Shown: one piece after another, positions 1 through 8,909 of the stretch
Numbering within the stretch: position 1 is the first letter of the stretch
Layout: each line of letters opens with the position of its first letter
Assembly: GCF_003001935.1 (NCBI RefSeq)
Contig: NZ_PVNG01000003.1
Span: 496,001 to 560,000, forward strand
Length of the DNA stretch: 64,000 nucleotides
Origin: Nonomuraea fuscirosea
GTDB taxonomy: Bacteria; Actinomycetota; Actinomycetes; Streptosporangiales; Streptosporangiaceae
Direction: 5' to 3'
The notes under the pieces: generated by a model
What the model was told of the DNA's origin: nothing
Database searches by the model: none
Seen by the model: only the letters and a program-made list of their open reading frames with translations
Position numbers and translations under genes: made by a program

Positions 1-261
1 GGCGCCGGCGGGGTGGTCACGATCGAGGGGCACACCGACGACCAGGGGACGGACGCCTACAACCGCACGCTGTCCGAGCGGCGGGCGCAGTCCGTGCGGC
101 AGGCCATGGGCGGGCTGCTGACGGACGCGGGCGTGCGGCTGGAGTCGCGCGGGTTCGGTGAGAGCCGTCCCAAGCTGCCCAACGTCGTCGAGGGCAAGCC
201 CGTCGAGAAGAACCGGGCCAAGAACCGGCGCGTCGAGATCGTCTTCACCGCCAAGCAATGA
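1..261 (+). CDS. OmpA-family C-terminal domain protein (5' end missing)
   Basis: The frame is open from the first base of the window, so the start lies upstream. The visible 86 residues are the end of an OmpA/MotB-type peptidoglycan-binding domain: the IEGHTDD motif, then a long helix with LSERRAQSV, then RGFGESRP and the closing KNRRVEIVF. In the family the Asp of the GHTD segment and the Arg of NRRVEI contact diaminopimelate in peptidoglycan, and both are present. The protein is probably envelope-attached with a signal or anchor in the missing part. It converges on the HtrA-like gene. The rest of its architecture cannot be judged. Confidence 0.85.
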   Translation, partial: GAGGVVTIEGHTDDQGTDAYNRTLSERRAQSVRQAMGGLLTDAGVRLESRGFGESRPKLPNVVEGKPVEKNRAKNRRVEIVFTAKQ

Positions 262-349
262 CAGCCCGCGGGTCAGCCGCCCGGCCATCGCCGCCCGCCC
301 GCCGACCGCCGCCCACCCGCCGACCGCTGCCCGCCCGCCGCCCACCCGC

Positions 350-396
350 CGACCGCCGGCAGACCACCGACCGCCGGCAGACCACCGACCGCCGGA
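350..396. repeat. 18-bp tandem repeat in a convergent gap
   Basis: The unit CGACCGCCGGCAGACCAC occurs at 350-367 and 368-385, followed by a partial third copy to about 396. Shorter degenerate CCCACCCGCCGACCGC units precede it from about 290. It sits between the OmpA-type gene and the convergent HtrA gene and encodes nothing convincing. It may act as a weak terminator or be a neutral minisatellite. Confidence 0.7.
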
Positions 397-414
397 CGAC
401 CGCGCTCTGAGGGC

Positions 415-1497
415 TCAGTCGCCCTGTAGCTGGCCCAGTCGTACGTTCACCGTCTCCTTCGTCCCGTCCGCCCGGATCAGCCCGACCTGGGCCTGATCCC
501 CGGTCTTGAGCATGGTGATGGTCTCTGCCAGGGCCGCCATCGTCGGCGTCTCCTTGCCGTTGATCGATACGATCACGTCACCGGCCCGGATCCCGGCCCG
601 CTCGGCCCCGCCGCCCCGTTCGACCGAGGCCACCCCGACGCCGCTCGGCTGCCCGTCCGAGCCGATCACCGTGCTGCCGCGGATGCCCAGCGCGGCCCGG
701 TGGCTGTTGGTGACCTTGCCGTCCTTGACGATCTGGCGGGCGATGTCGGTGGCGGTGTTGCTCGGGATCGCGAAGCCGATGCCGGGCGCGGCGCCGCCGC
801 CCAGGTCGGGGTCCGTGGCCGCGAGCGTCGGGATGCCGATCACGTGGCCGGACAGGTCCACGAGGGCGCCGCCGCTGTTGCCGGGGTTGATCGCGGCCGA
901 GGTCTGGATGGCTCCGGCGATGGTGGCGCCGGGTGATCCTGGGTTCTGCGGCTCGGTCACCGTACGGCCGAGCGCGGAGACGATGCCGTTCGTCACGCTG
1001 CCCGACAGGCCCAGCGGGTTGCCCATGGCCAGCACGATCTGCCCCACCCGCAGTTTGGCCGAGTCGCCGAACTGCGCAGGCTTCAGCCCGTCGGGCCGGT
1101 CCACCTTGATCACCGCGAGGTCCCCGGCGGGGAACGACTTGACCAGCTTGGCCGGCCGGGGCGCGCCGCCGGTGGCGATGGTGACGTTCATCTGCGTGGC
1201 CTGCCCGACCACGTGGGCGTTCGTGACGATGTGGCCCTGGGTGTCGAACACGATGCCCGAGCCGAGCCCGACCTTCGTGGTGATCTGCACGATGGACGGC
1301 AGGACCTCCGCGATGACCCGCTCGTACGCCGCCTCAAGGGCCTGCGGCGACGCCGTGGCGGAAGCCGTGGGAGCAACCGACGGCGTCGCGGAGGTGGGGG
1401 TCGCGGACGGCGAGGCCGTTCGCGTGGTCTCAGGAGGAGGGCCGCAACCGGTCAGCAGTACGGCGGCGGCGACCAGTCCGGCGGCGATCTCCCTCAT
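415..1497 (-). CDS. Lipoprotein trypsin-like serine protease with PDZ domain (HtrA/DegP family)
   Basis: A 360-residue secreted protease. The first 18 residues are a lipoprotein signal ending in the lipobox LTGC, so Cys18 should be lipidated and the enzyme anchored outside the membrane. A Ser/Thr/Pro-rich linker runs to about residue 50. The protease domain carries the full triad: His95 (TNAHVVG), Asp126 (GDLAVIKV) and Ser208 (NPGNSGGAL). A single PDZ domain fills about residues 265-355, with GVGVASVERGGGAERAGIRAGD as the binding-groove region. This is the usual architecture for extracytoplasmic protein quality control. It starts 18 bp after an acyl-CoA synthetase on the same strand, so the two are probably cotranscribed, though no functional link is obvious. 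Confidence 0.93.
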   Translation of the reverse strand: MREIAAGLVAAAVLLTGCGPPPETTRTASPSATPTSATPSVAPTASATASPQALEAAYERVIAEVLPSIVQITTKVGLGSGIVFDTQGHIVTNAHVVGQATQMNVTIATGGAPRPAKLVKSFPAGDLAVIKVDRPDGLKPAQFGDSAKLRVGQIVLAMGNPLGLSGSVTNGIVSALGRTVTEPQNPGSPGATIAGAIQTSAAINPGNSGGALVDLSGHVIGIPTLAATDPDLGGGAAPGIGFAIPSNTATDIARQIVKDGKVTNSHRAALGIRGSTVIGSDGQPSGVGVASVERGGGAERAGIRAGDVIVSINGKETPTMAALAETITMLKTGDQAQVGLIRADGTKETVNVRLGQLQGD

Positions 1498-1515
1498 GGG
1501 AGCTCCCTGCCCAGC

Positions 1516-2946
1516 TCAGCTGGAAAGATACGCCTCACGGACGTTCCGCCTGCTCAGCTTGCCGGTCGGCGTACGGGGCAGCGTCTGCCGGTACTCGATC
1601 AGCCGCGGGTGCTTCAGCCTGGCCAGCCGGGGGGCGCAGTGCCGCAGCAGCTCGGCCGTGAGCTCCTCGCCGCCCGCGATCCCGTCGGCCGGCTGGACGA
1701 GCGCCACCACCTTGTGCCCCCACTCGGGATCGGGCACGCCGATCACGGCCACGTCGGCCACCGAGGGATGTTCGAGCAGCGCCGCCTCGATCTCGGCCGG
1801 GTAGATGTTGACCCCGCCGGAGATGATCAGGTCGGTCCGCCGGTCCAGCAGGAACAGGTAGCCGTCGTCGTCGAGGTAGCCGATGTCGCCCGGCGTGTAC
1901 TCCCGCCCGCGCATGGCCGAGGCCGTCTTGTCCGGGTCGCGGTGGTACTCGAAGCGGTTGATCCCGCCGATGTAGACCAGTCCGGGCTGTCCCGGTGCCG
2001 CCTCCTCGCCGTCGTCCCCGATGATCGTGAACGACATGCCGTCCAGCGCCCTGCCGACCGTGCCCGGCCGCTCCAGCCACTCCCGCGCGGACACCATGGT
2101 CGCCACGGCCGCCTCGGTGGAGCCGTAGTACTCCCACACCACGGGCCCCAGCCAGTCGATCATCGCCTGCTTGGTGGCCGGCGGGCAGGGCGCGGCTCCG
2201 TGGTAGAGGTGGGTGAGGGACGACAGGTCGTACGACTCCCGGTCCGGCACGGCCAGCAGCCGGTGGAACATCGTCGGCACCATGAACGCGTTCGTCACCC
2301 GGTACCGCTGGATCAGCTCCAGCGCGGCGGCCGCCTCGAACCTCTCCGGCGCCACGATCGAGTGCCCGAACTGCAGCGCCATCATGGCCTGCCCGTACGG
2401 CGCCGAGTGGTAGAGCTGCGAGCACACCAGGTGCACGCCGCCCATCGGCAGCCCGAAGTGCCGCCAGCTCTTGCGCATCAGGATCGGGTACAGCTCCTCC
2501 GGCGTCAGGTCCAGCAGCCGCCGCCGCACGCCCTTGGGCCGGCCGGTGGTGCCCGAGGTGTAGAGCATCATCGAGCCGGCCCGCCGGTGGCCGGGCGCGG
2601 TGGCCGGCTGGCCGGCGACGAGCTCGGCGACCGTGAGGGCGTCCGGCGCGATCACCACCTCGGCGCCGCAGTCGGCGACGATGTAGGCGATCTCCTCAGC
2701 CGTGAAGTGCCAGTTGACGGGTACGAGATAGACCCCGATCTGGTACGTCGCCAGCATCATGACCAGGGCGTCGGCCCCGTTCTTCAACACGGTCACGACG
2801 CAGTCGCCGGGGCGGACTCCGCGCGAGGTCAGGCCGCCCGCGGCCTGGTTGGCCCGGTCGAGCAGCGCTCCGTAGGTCATGCCCTCGTCGCCGAGGAGGG
2901 CCGGGCGTTCCGGGTCTTCGGCCGCGATCTCGTAGAAACCCCTCAT
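1516..2946 (-). CDS. Acyl-CoA synthetase (AMP-binding, ANL superfamily)
   Basis: A 476-residue adenylate-forming ligase that should activate a carboxylic acid with ATP and CoA. The P-loop-like A3 motif is LYTSGTTGRPKGVRR. The acyl-binding pocket region carries YYGSTE, the hinge includes YLFLLDRRTDLIISGG and VNIYPAEIE, and the catalytic C-terminal Lys lies in PRTPTGKLSRR. It is clearly related to the synthetase at 22135 (both share PVNWH, HGAAPCP and the GVRR tail of A3), so the two are paralogues with related substrates. The substrate is not determined by these motifs. The divergent promoter contains a perfect 6-bp inverted repeat at 2961 that recurs, in variant form, before the fused acyl-CoA dehydrogenase gene. 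Confidence 0.9.
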   Translation of the reverse strand: MRGFYEIAAEDPERPALLGDEGMTYGALLDRANQAAGGLTSRGVRPGDCVVTVLKNGADALVMMLATYQIGVYLVPVNWHFTAEEIAYIVADCGAEVVIAPDALTVAELVAGQPATAPGHRRAGSMMLYTSGTTGRPKGVRRRLLDLTPEELYPILMRKSWRHFGLPMGGVHLVCSQLYHSAPYGQAMMALQFGHSIVAPERFEAAAALELIQRYRVTNAFMVPTMFHRLLAVPDRESYDLSSLTHLYHGAAPCPPATKQAMIDWLGPVVWEYYGSTEAAVATMVSAREWLERPGTVGRALDGMSFTIIGDDGEEAAPGQPGLVYIGGINRFEYHRDPDKTASAMRGREYTPGDIGYLDDDGYLFLLDRRTDLIISGGVNIYPAEIEAALLEHPSVADVAVIGVPDPEWGHKVVALVQPADGIAGGEELTAELLRHCAPRLARLKHPRLIEYRQTLPRTPTGKLSRRNVREAYLSS

Positions 2947-2960
2947 GTTCGCCGACCTTA

Positions 2961-2975
2961 CAGAATTAGATTCTG
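2961..2975. promoter_or_regulatory. Inverted repeat, candidate operator (AGAA-N5-TTCT class)
   Basis: CAGAATTAGATTCTG is a perfect palindrome of 6-bp arms around TAG, placed 14 bases before the acyl-CoA synthetase start. The site before the acyl-CoA dehydrogenase (TAGAATATGGTTCTG at 4577) matches it in 10 of 15 positions with the same spacing. A TetR-type lipid-metabolism regulator is the likeliest binder, but this is inference from symmetry and context. Confidence 0.5.
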
Positions 2976-3026
2976 CAGGGGGAATAGAGGAATTATCCCG
3001 CTCCGTGGTGACGTAATCTCAAGGCC

Positions 3027-4550
3027 ATGGCGGACGACGGCGAGCGCAGACGAACCTATGATTCACCCACCACTCCGTTCCGCAAGATCGTCGTGCCCGA
3101 GATGCCCGAGGTGTCCGAGGAACAGCAGGCGGATCAGACGATCAGGATCTCCCGGCCGCCGGCGGCCGGCTCGTCCGCCCCGGTGAAGCCGCAGACCCCG
3201 CCGTCCGCGCCGTCCACCTCCGACCAGACCGCCCCGAGCCGGCCCGCCCCGAAGCAGTCCGGCCCGAAACCGGGCACCCCACAGCCGGCCACCCCGAAGC
3301 CGGCCGCTCCCAAGCCCGCCGCTCCCAAGCCGGCCGCCCCGAAGGAGCCGGGCCCGAAGCCGGCGCCTCCGAAGCAGTCCGGCCCCAACCCCACCGCACC
3401 GCCCAAACCGGGGCCGAGCCCCGCTCCGACGCGTCAGGGCCCGCCACCGTCCGCGGCCGCGAGCCCGGCCCAGGCGCCGAGCCAAGCGCCCCGACCGTCC
3501 CAAGGGCCAGGACCATCACAAGGACCAGGACAAGGGCCATCACAAGGGCCAGGTCCAGGTCAAGGGCCGGGTCTAGGACAGGGGCCGGGTCAAGGACCAG
3601 GGCCGGGGCAGGGATTCGGGCCGGTGCAGGGGCCGGGGTCGATGCAGGGCGCGGGTCCCGTGCAGGGGCCGGGTCCGATGGGCCCAGGGGGGCCGCCGCG
3701 GCAGCCGTTCGGGCAGCAGCAGGCGCACCCGCACCCCGTGCCGACGCTCCCGCCCGTCCCCCCGCTCCCCGCCGCGCCCCCGTCCCGCCGGCTCGGCGAC
3801 ATCCCGATCAGGGCCGTCTACCTGCTCGGCTCCATCCTGGCCACGGTCCTGGCCGTGCTACTCATCTTCGTGGTGTTCTCCGGCGACGTGCCCACCAACC
3901 AGCAGCCGGGCGAGCAGGTGGTCTCGGTGGCGCCGGTGCCCAGCGCGTCGGTCACGGCGACGCCGTCGGCCAGTGCCAGCGCCAGCCCGACCGTGAGCGC
4001 GGTCGTGCTGCCCCCGGTGCCGGCGAGCAAGACGCTGGAGACGTTCTCCGGGACTGCGTCCCTGGCCAGCGGCCTCATCACCGACAAGACCGTGGGCATC
4101 ACCTATCCGAGGCTGGCCGCGCCGTGGAAGGCCAAGTCGTTCCCGCCGTTCTCGATCGCGCAGCGGATGGGCAAGGTGGAGATCCCGCACACGGTGATCG
4201 CCTCGGCGATGTACCCAGGCGACTCGCCGGAGAAGAAGCCGTCGTCGAACGCCGACTACCGCAAACTGGCCACCGAGGCGGTCCGCTGGGCGATCCGCAC
4301 CCAGTACCCGAAGGGCGCCCGGCTCGACGAGTGGACCGCGTCGCAGAAGATCCCGGTCGGTAAGGGGTGGACGCTCGGCTACAAGGTCGGCTACACCTTC
4401 GGCGGCAAGAAGCAGGAGGCGCAGGCCGTGGTGACGGTGGTCGAGGTGGGCAAGACCAAGCCCGGCATGCTGCTGGCCTCGATCCCCGAGCCGAACAAGA
4501 AGTACTGGCGCGACCTGAACACGCTCGTCCAGCAAGTTCGCCCGCTGTGA
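3027..4550 (+). CDS. Proline/glycine-rich single-pass membrane protein of unknown function
   Basis: A 507-residue protein in three parts. The cytoplasmic N-terminal half (about 30-255) is low complexity: KPAAP repeats, then many GPGQGP/SQGPG repeats. One membrane helix follows (AVYLLGSILATVLAVLLIFV, about 264-285). Outside the membrane a Ser/Thr/Ala/Val linker leads to a roughly 170-residue globular domain with KTVGITYPRLAAPWKAKSF near its start and KYWRDLNTLVQQVRPL at its end. That outer domain occurs in other actinobacterial membrane proteins, but I cannot name a function. The intracellular proline-rich part could bind partners. It is divergent from the acyl-CoA synthetase. I saw no catalytic motif. 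Confidence 0.75.
   Translation: MADDGERRRTYDSPTTPFRKIVVPEMPEVSEEQQADQTIRISRPPAAGSSAPVKPQTPPSAPSTSDQTAPSRPAPKQSGPKPGTPQPATPKPAAPKPAAPKPAAPKEPGPKPAPPKQSGPNPTAPPKPGPSPAPTRQGPPPSAAASPAQAPSQAPRPSQGPGPSQGPGQGPSQGPGPGQGPGLGQGPGQGPGPGQGFGPVQGPGSMQGAGPVQGPGPMGPGGPPRQPFGQQQAHPHPVPTLPPVPPLPAAPPSRRLGDIPIRAVYLLGSILATVLAVLLIFVVFSGDVPTNQQPGEQVVSVAPVPSASVTATPSASASASPTVSAVVLPPVPASKTLETFSGTASLASGLITDKTVGITYPRLAAPWKAKSFPPFSIAQRMGKVEIPHTVIASAMYPGDSPEKKPSSNADYRKLATEAVRWAIRTQYPKGARLDEWTASQKIPVGKGWTLGYKVGYTFGGKKQEAQAVVTVVEVGKTKPGMLLASIPEPNKKYWRDLNTLVQQVRPL
3297..3341 (+). repeat. 15-bp tandem repeat encoding KPAAP
   Basis: Three consecutive 15-base units (3297-3311, 3312-3326, 3327-3341) of the form AAGCCGGCCGCTCCC encode KPAAP each time. 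The period is five codons, so copy-number change would keep the reading frame. Confidence 0.85.
3505..3680 (+). repeat. Degenerate tandem repeat encoding Gln-Gly-Pro-Gly units
   Basis: Successive units built on CAAGGGCCAGGACCA and CAGGGGCCGGGT give QGPG/SQGP/MQGP repeats in the cytoplasmic part of the proline-rich membrane protein. Unit lengths vary in multiples of three bases. Confidence 0.75.
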
Positions 4551-4576
4551 CAGGCTGACACGCCAGAAGCATCCTC

Positions 4577-4591
4577 TAGAATATGGTTCTG
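4577..4591. promoter_or_regulatory. Candidate operator before the fused acyl-CoA dehydrogenase
   Basis: TAGAATATGGTTCTG has AGAA and TTCT arms with a 5-bp centre, 33 bases before the ATG. It resembles the perfect palindrome at 2961 and the site at 18031, suggesting one regulator. It also has the AGAA/TTCT half-sites of KstR operators but not the exact KstR spacing. Confidence 0.45.
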
Positions 4592-4624
4592 GGCATACCC
4601 CCGGACCTGGCTGGAGGATGAGCA

Positions 4625-6862
4625 ATGGCTATCGGGTTGAGCGAGGAGCATGAGGCGCTCCGCGAATCGGTGCGCGGCTGGGCCGAGCGGAACATCCCCG
4701 CGGAGCTGCTGCGCGCCGGGGCCGGCGGACGCCCCGCGTTCTGGCCTAGCCTCGCCGAGCAGGGGCTGCTCGGCCTGCACGTGCCTGAGGAGCACGGCGG
4801 CTCGGGCTACGGGCTGCTGGAGGCGGCCGTGGCCATCGAGGCGCTGGCCGAGCGGGTGGCGCCGGGCCCGTACGTGCCGACCGTGCTGGCCAGCGCCGTG
4901 ATCAACGCCTCCAAGCGCCCCGAGCACCTGGAGTCGTTCGCCGACGGCACGCTGACCGGCGCCGTCGCGCTGAGCGGCGCGCTGCGCGGCACCCGCCGCG
5001 AGGACGGCTCCCTGGTCGTCTCCGGTACGGCGGAGCCCGTCCTGGGCGGCTCCCTGGCCGACTCGCTCGTCCTGCCCGTGGCCACGGCCGACGGCGAGGA
5101 GTGGGTGCTGATCGACGCCTCCTCCGCCACCGTCACCGAGCTGAAGTCGCTCGACCTGACCAGGCCGGTCGCCAAGGTGGAGCTGACCGACGTGGTCGTC
5201 CCCGCCGAGGGCATCCTGGACGGCGTCGGGAGCGCCGACGTGCGCAACCTGGCCGCGATCCTGCTCGGCGCCGAGGCGGCGGGCCTGGCCTCGTGGTGCG
5301 TCACCGCCGCCGCCGAGTACGCCAAGGTACGCGTGCAGTTCGGCCGCCCGATCGGCCAGTTCCAGGGCATCAAGCACAAGCTCTCCCGCATGCTCGTCGC
5401 GCTGGAGCAGGCCCGCGCCACCGTGTGGGACGCCACCCGCGCCGCGGAGCGCAGGGCCGGGGCCGAGCGGGCCGCGGAGGGCGGCGACAGCGCGGCCGTG
5501 AGCGCGGACAAGGAGCTGGAGTTCGCCGCCGCCGTGGCCGGGGTGATGGCCCCCGACGCGGCCGTGCAGTGCGCCAAGGACGCCATCCAGACCTTCGGCG
5601 GCATCGGCTACACCTTCGAGCACGACGTCCACCTCTACTACCGCCGCGCGCTCACCCTGCGCGCCCTGCTCGGCTCGTCGGCGGACTGGGCCGGGGCCGT
5701 GACCGCGCTGTCCCTCCAGGGCGTCTCCCGCGAGATGGAGATCGATCTGCCCGCGGACGCCGAGGAGCTGCGCGAGTCGATCCGCGCCGAGATCGCCCGC
5801 ATCGCCGAGCTGGAGGGCAAGGAGCAGAAGCGGGCCCTGGCCGACGGCGGGTTCGTCATGCCGCACCTGGCCAGGCCGTGGGGCCGCGACGCCAAGCCCC
5901 TGGAGCAGGTGCTGATCGCGCAGGAGCTCAAGGCCGCGAAGGTACGCCTGCCCGCGATGATCATCGGCGCCTGGGTGGTGCCGTCGATCGCCGCGTACGG
6001 CACGCGCGAGCAGCAGGAGCGCTTCCTGCCCAGGACGCTCAGCGGCGAGATCATCTGGTGCCAGCTGTTCTCCGAGCCCGGCGCCGGTTCCGACCTGGCC
6101 TCGCTGCAGATGAAGGCGGAGCGGGTCGAGGGCGGCTGGAAGCTCAACGGCCAGAAGATCTGGACCTCCGTCGCCCACGTGGCCGAATGGGGCATCTGCA
6201 TCGCCCGCAACTCCAGTGAGGGCTCCAAGCACGAGGGCATCACGTACTTCCTGGTCGACATGAAGGCCCCCGGCGTCACCGTCAGGCCGCTGACCGAGAT
6301 GACCGGCGAGAACCTGTTCAACGAGGTCTTCCTCGACGACGTCTTCGTGCCGGACGACCTGGTCGTGGGCGAGGTCGGCGAGGGCTGGAAGGTGGCCCGC
6401 AACACGCTGTCCAACGAGCGGGTCTCGCTGTCGTCCGGCTCGGGCGGCACCGGCTCGTCGGTGCCCGACCTGCTCGGCCTGGTCGGCCGCCTGGGGCGGG
6501 AGCTGACGCCGGTCGAGGCGCAGCGGGTGGCCGAGGTGATCTGCGAGGGCCACTCGATCAACGCGCTGTCGCTGCGGGTGACGCTCAAGCAGCTCGCGGG
6601 GGCGGAGCCGGGCGCGGACGCCTCCGTACGCAAGCTGCTGTCCACCTCCCACGCCCAGCACGTCTCCGAGACGGCGGTGGAGCTGCTCGGCCCCGCCGCG
6701 GTGGTCGCCGCGGACATGAAGCTCGGCGACGCCGGCTACTGGAACCGGGCGGTGCTCGCGACCAGGGCGATGACCATCTACGGCGGCACCACGGAGGTGC
6801 AGCTCAACATCATCGGCGAGCGCATGCTGGGCCTGCCCAGGGACCCGGAGCCGGGCAAGTAA
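4625..6862 (+). CDS. Fused two-domain acyl-CoA dehydrogenase (FadE34-like)
   Basis: A 745-residue flavoenzyme made of two acyl-CoA dehydrogenase units in one chain, about 1-365 and 370-745. Typical acyl-CoA dehydrogenases are near 380 residues and form homotetramers; a fused pair acts as a pseudo-dimer. The second unit has the stronger motifs: CQLFSEPGAGSDLASL (FAD/substrate), IWTSVAHVAEWGI, the ETAVELLGP helix and the C-terminal YGGTTEVQLNIIGERMLGL. The first retains AEAAGLASW, VQFGRPIGQFQGIKHKL and FGGIGYTFEHDVHLYYRRA. The same architecture is seen in FadE34/ChsE3, which dehydrogenates sterol side-chain CoA thioesters. Given the sterol genes at 19-28 kb that substrate is plausible but unproven. 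GGAGG lies 8 bases before the ATG. Confidence 0.88.
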   Translation: MAIGLSEEHEALRESVRGWAERNIPAELLRAGAGGRPAFWPSLAEQGLLGLHVPEEHGGSGYGLLEAAVAIEALAERVAPGPYVPTVLASAVINASKRPEHLESFADGTLTGAVALSGALRGTRREDGSLVVSGTAEPVLGGSLADSLVLPVATADGEEWVLIDASSATVTELKSLDLTRPVAKVELTDVVVPAEGILDGVGSADVRNLAAILLGAEAAGLASWCVTAAAEYAKVRVQFGRPIGQFQGIKHKLSRMLVALEQARATVWDATRAAERRAGAERAAEGGDSAAVSADKELEFAAAVAGVMAPDAAVQCAKDAIQTFGGIGYTFEHDVHLYYRRALTLRALLGSSADWAGAVTALSLQGVSREMEIDLPADAEELRESIRAEIARIAELEGKEQKRALADGGFVMPHLARPWGRDAKPLEQVLIAQELKAAKVRLPAMIIGAWVVPSIAAYGTREQQERFLPRTLSGEIIWCQLFSEPGAGSDLASLQMKAERVEGGWKLNGQKIWTSVAHVAEWGICIARNSSEGSKHEGITYFLVDMKAPGVTVRPLTEMTGENLFNEVFLDDVFVPDDLVVGEVGEGWKVARNTLSNERVSLSSGSGGTGSSVPDLLGLVGRLGRELTPVEAQRVAEVICEGHSINALSLRVTLKQLAGAEPGADASVRKLLSTSHAQHVSETAVELLGPAAVVAADMKLGDAGYWNRAVLATRAMTIYGGTTEVQLNIIGERMLGLPRDPEPGK

Positions 6863-6892
6863 CCGCGGCTCCAAAGGCTCGGGCGGCCGCGG

Positions 6893-8827
6893 TCATCCCC
6901 CCACCTGCCGCGGGGGGATGGCCGCGGCGTGCTCGTCGGGGACGGGGGTGCCGATCCTGATCTCGCCGACGCAGGCGCCGGGGCCGCCGGTCGTGCGCAG
7001 GGCCAGCTCGCCGCCCTCCCCGGTGATCCGCACGAACGTCCTGCCCAGGTCCTTGCCCGCCGCCGCCTGGGCGACGCCGAGCCCGAGGCGTACCGACAGG
7101 GTGGTCTCGGCCGCGTTCAGGTAGGAGATCTGCGCGGTGTACTCGCCGCCAGGCAGCCGCGTGGGCAGGCGGAAGCGGACCTCCCGCGGGCCGACCGGCA
7201 CGCAGGCCGGGCCCTGCGGGATCGTCAGGCCCTTGACGGCCACCGGCCGCAGGCGGCCGCGCGCGTCGAACGTCATCGGGTTGCGCAACGGGCCGGAGAG
7301 GCGGGACGTCCAGGTCACCGGCCAGGGATCCGGTACGCCGAGCAGCCGGGAGTGGCGGGCGTACTCGTGGAAGAAGGCCGCGGCGGCGACGCCGGGCGGG
7401 ACGTACGTGTCGAGCACGACCGTGCCCTCGGGCACCCGCGAGAGCGCCTGCCTGGCGGTCTCCACGTAAGCGCGCACGGGGGCGCCGAGCGGCCGGTCGG
7501 CGTAGGCGGCCACCGACCAGACCGAGCCGGCCGCGAACGTGGCGACCAGCGGGACCCAGACCCACCTGAGCCAGTTCCACCTGAGCCAGTTCCACCTGAG
7601 CCAGCTCCAGCTGGGTCGCGTCCGCCTGAGCGGCGTCTCCTGGAGTCGCTCCCCTTCGCGCGGGCGCAGCCACGGACGTTGCTCGCCGGACAGCGGGATG
7701 AAGGCCAGCCCGATCACGACGGCGACGACGGTGGCGGTGGCGGCCAGGTAACGCAGCTCGTGCCCGAGCACCCCGGGCCCGAGCACGTCGATCCGGCCCA
7801 GCAGCACCGGCACCACGTCGGCCGCCAGGAAGTAGCCGAGCAGCACCAGCCACGCCGCCCAGGCCCGCCGCCGGTGGCGCACCGACACCGCCACCACCGC
7901 CGCCGCGACGGCGAGCCCGGCCCAGACCAGCGGCTCGGGGGCGGCGGCCATGGCGTAGTCGTCGCCGACCGGCTGCCACGCCCACGGCCCGCCGAGCGCC
8001 GACGGCACCAGCCCCCGCGAGCCCAGCAGCCAGGCGAACTCGCCGGCCACCTCCAGGGACGGCAGCGTCGGGGTCTGCGTCGAGTGGTTGATCTGGACGG
8101 AGCCGTACAGGCCGGTGAAGAAGATCCACGAGTACGCCGCCAGGACCGCCGCGTAGGCCGCCCAGGCCCGCCACAGCCGCCACAGGCCCCGCCACGACGG
8201 CGTCAGCCAGCAGGCCGTGACCACCAGTGCCAGCACCGGGATGAACGCGGCCTTGACGAAGAACGCCAGGCCGAACACCGTCCACGCGCACGCCGCCACC
8301 AGGTGCCTGGCCCGCCCGTCGCGCGCGTACAGGACGTGGGTCGACAGCGCCATCGGCAGCGCCAGCTGCAGCGGCAGCGTCTCCAGCACCGCCGCCCACC
8401 ACGACAGCGACGGCACCGTCATGGGCGTCAGTAGATAGAAGCCGAGCGGCACCAGGATCGCCGGCCGCGCCCCGAACAGCACCACGAGCAGCCGCAGCAG
8501 CGCCAGGCTCGCCCCGGCCTGCAGCGCCATCGTCATCGTGTGGGCCAGCACCTCGTTGTAACCGCCGAGCCTGGCCATCGCCCACGAGATGCCGAACCCG
8601 CCGGGCAGCAGGTGACCGACGTCCACCCACATCAGGTAGTCCCAGGTGAAGCCGCTCTCCTGGCCCCTGATGAGGTAGTGGAAGTCGTCCTGGCGGAAGT
8701 AGGTCCGCCTGACCAGCTCGAACTTCCACACCAGCTGCGCCACGACCATCGCCAGCCCGGCCGCCAGCACGGCGTCGGCCACGCGCGGCCGGTGACTCAC
8801 CTCCGGTGCCGCCTCCGCCGTCGTCAT
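6893..8827 (-). CDS. Polytopic GT-C-like membrane protein
   Basis: A 644-residue protein with about ten hydrophobic segments between residues 18 and 440, then a soluble C-terminal domain of about 200 residues. After the first helix comes an acidic pair in a loop (FRQDDFHYLIRG), as in GT-C glycosyltransferases that use polyprenyl-phosphate sugars, where the first outer loop carries the catalytic acid. Between the helices and the tail lies an odd Trp-rich stretch, three near-copies of NWLRW. The tail ends in a beta-rich part (PTRLPGGEYTAQISYLNAAE). It is near an AftD-type operon and divergent from another large membrane protein, so an envelope glycan role is likely. Donor and acceptor are unknown. 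Confidence 0.7.
   Translation of the reverse strand: MTTAEAAPEVSHRPRVADAVLAAGLAMVVAQLVWKFELVRRTYFRQDDFHYLIRGQESGFTWDYLMWVDVGHLLPGGFGISWAMARLGGYNEVLAHTMTMALQAGASLALLRLLVVLFGARPAILVPLGFYLLTPMTVPSLSWWAAVLETLPLQLALPMALSTHVLYARDGRARHLVAACAWTVFGLAFFVKAAFIPVLALVVTACWLTPSWRGLWRLWRAWAAYAAVLAAYSWIFFTGLYGSVQINHSTQTPTLPSLEVAGEFAWLLGSRGLVPSALGGPWAWQPVGDDYAMAAAPEPLVWAGLAVAAAVVAVSVRHRRRAWAAWLVLLGYFLAADVVPVLLGRIDVLGPGVLGHELRYLAATATVVAVVIGLAFIPLSGEQRPWLRPREGERLQETPLRRTRPSWSWLRWNWLRWNWLRWVWVPLVATFAAGSVWSVAAYADRPLGAPVRAYVETARQALSRVPEGTVVLDTYVPPGVAAAAFFHEYARHSRLLGVPDPWPVTWTSRLSGPLRNPMTFDARGRLRPVAVKGLTIPQGPACVPVGPREVRFRLPTRLPGGEYTAQISYLNAAETTLSVRLGLGVAQAAAGKDLGRTFVRITGEGGELALRTTGGPGACVGEIRIGTPVPDEHAAAIPPRQVGG
7562..7606 (-). 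repeat. 15-bp tandem repeat encoding a Trp-rich pentapeptide
   Basis: On the + strand CCACCTGAGCCAGTT occurs at 7562-7576 and 7577-7591 with a third near copy to 7606. On the coding strand it encodes (N)WLRW units at the edge of the last membrane helix of the GT-C-like protein. The period is five codons. Confidence 0.85.
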
Positions 8828-8909
8828 CGCCCCGTCCTCACCGGCGCAGCGTAGTCACGCGGAGGTCGCCGGTGGAATGGCCGTGGCCCGGTTGTGATGT
8901 CATAGCGCA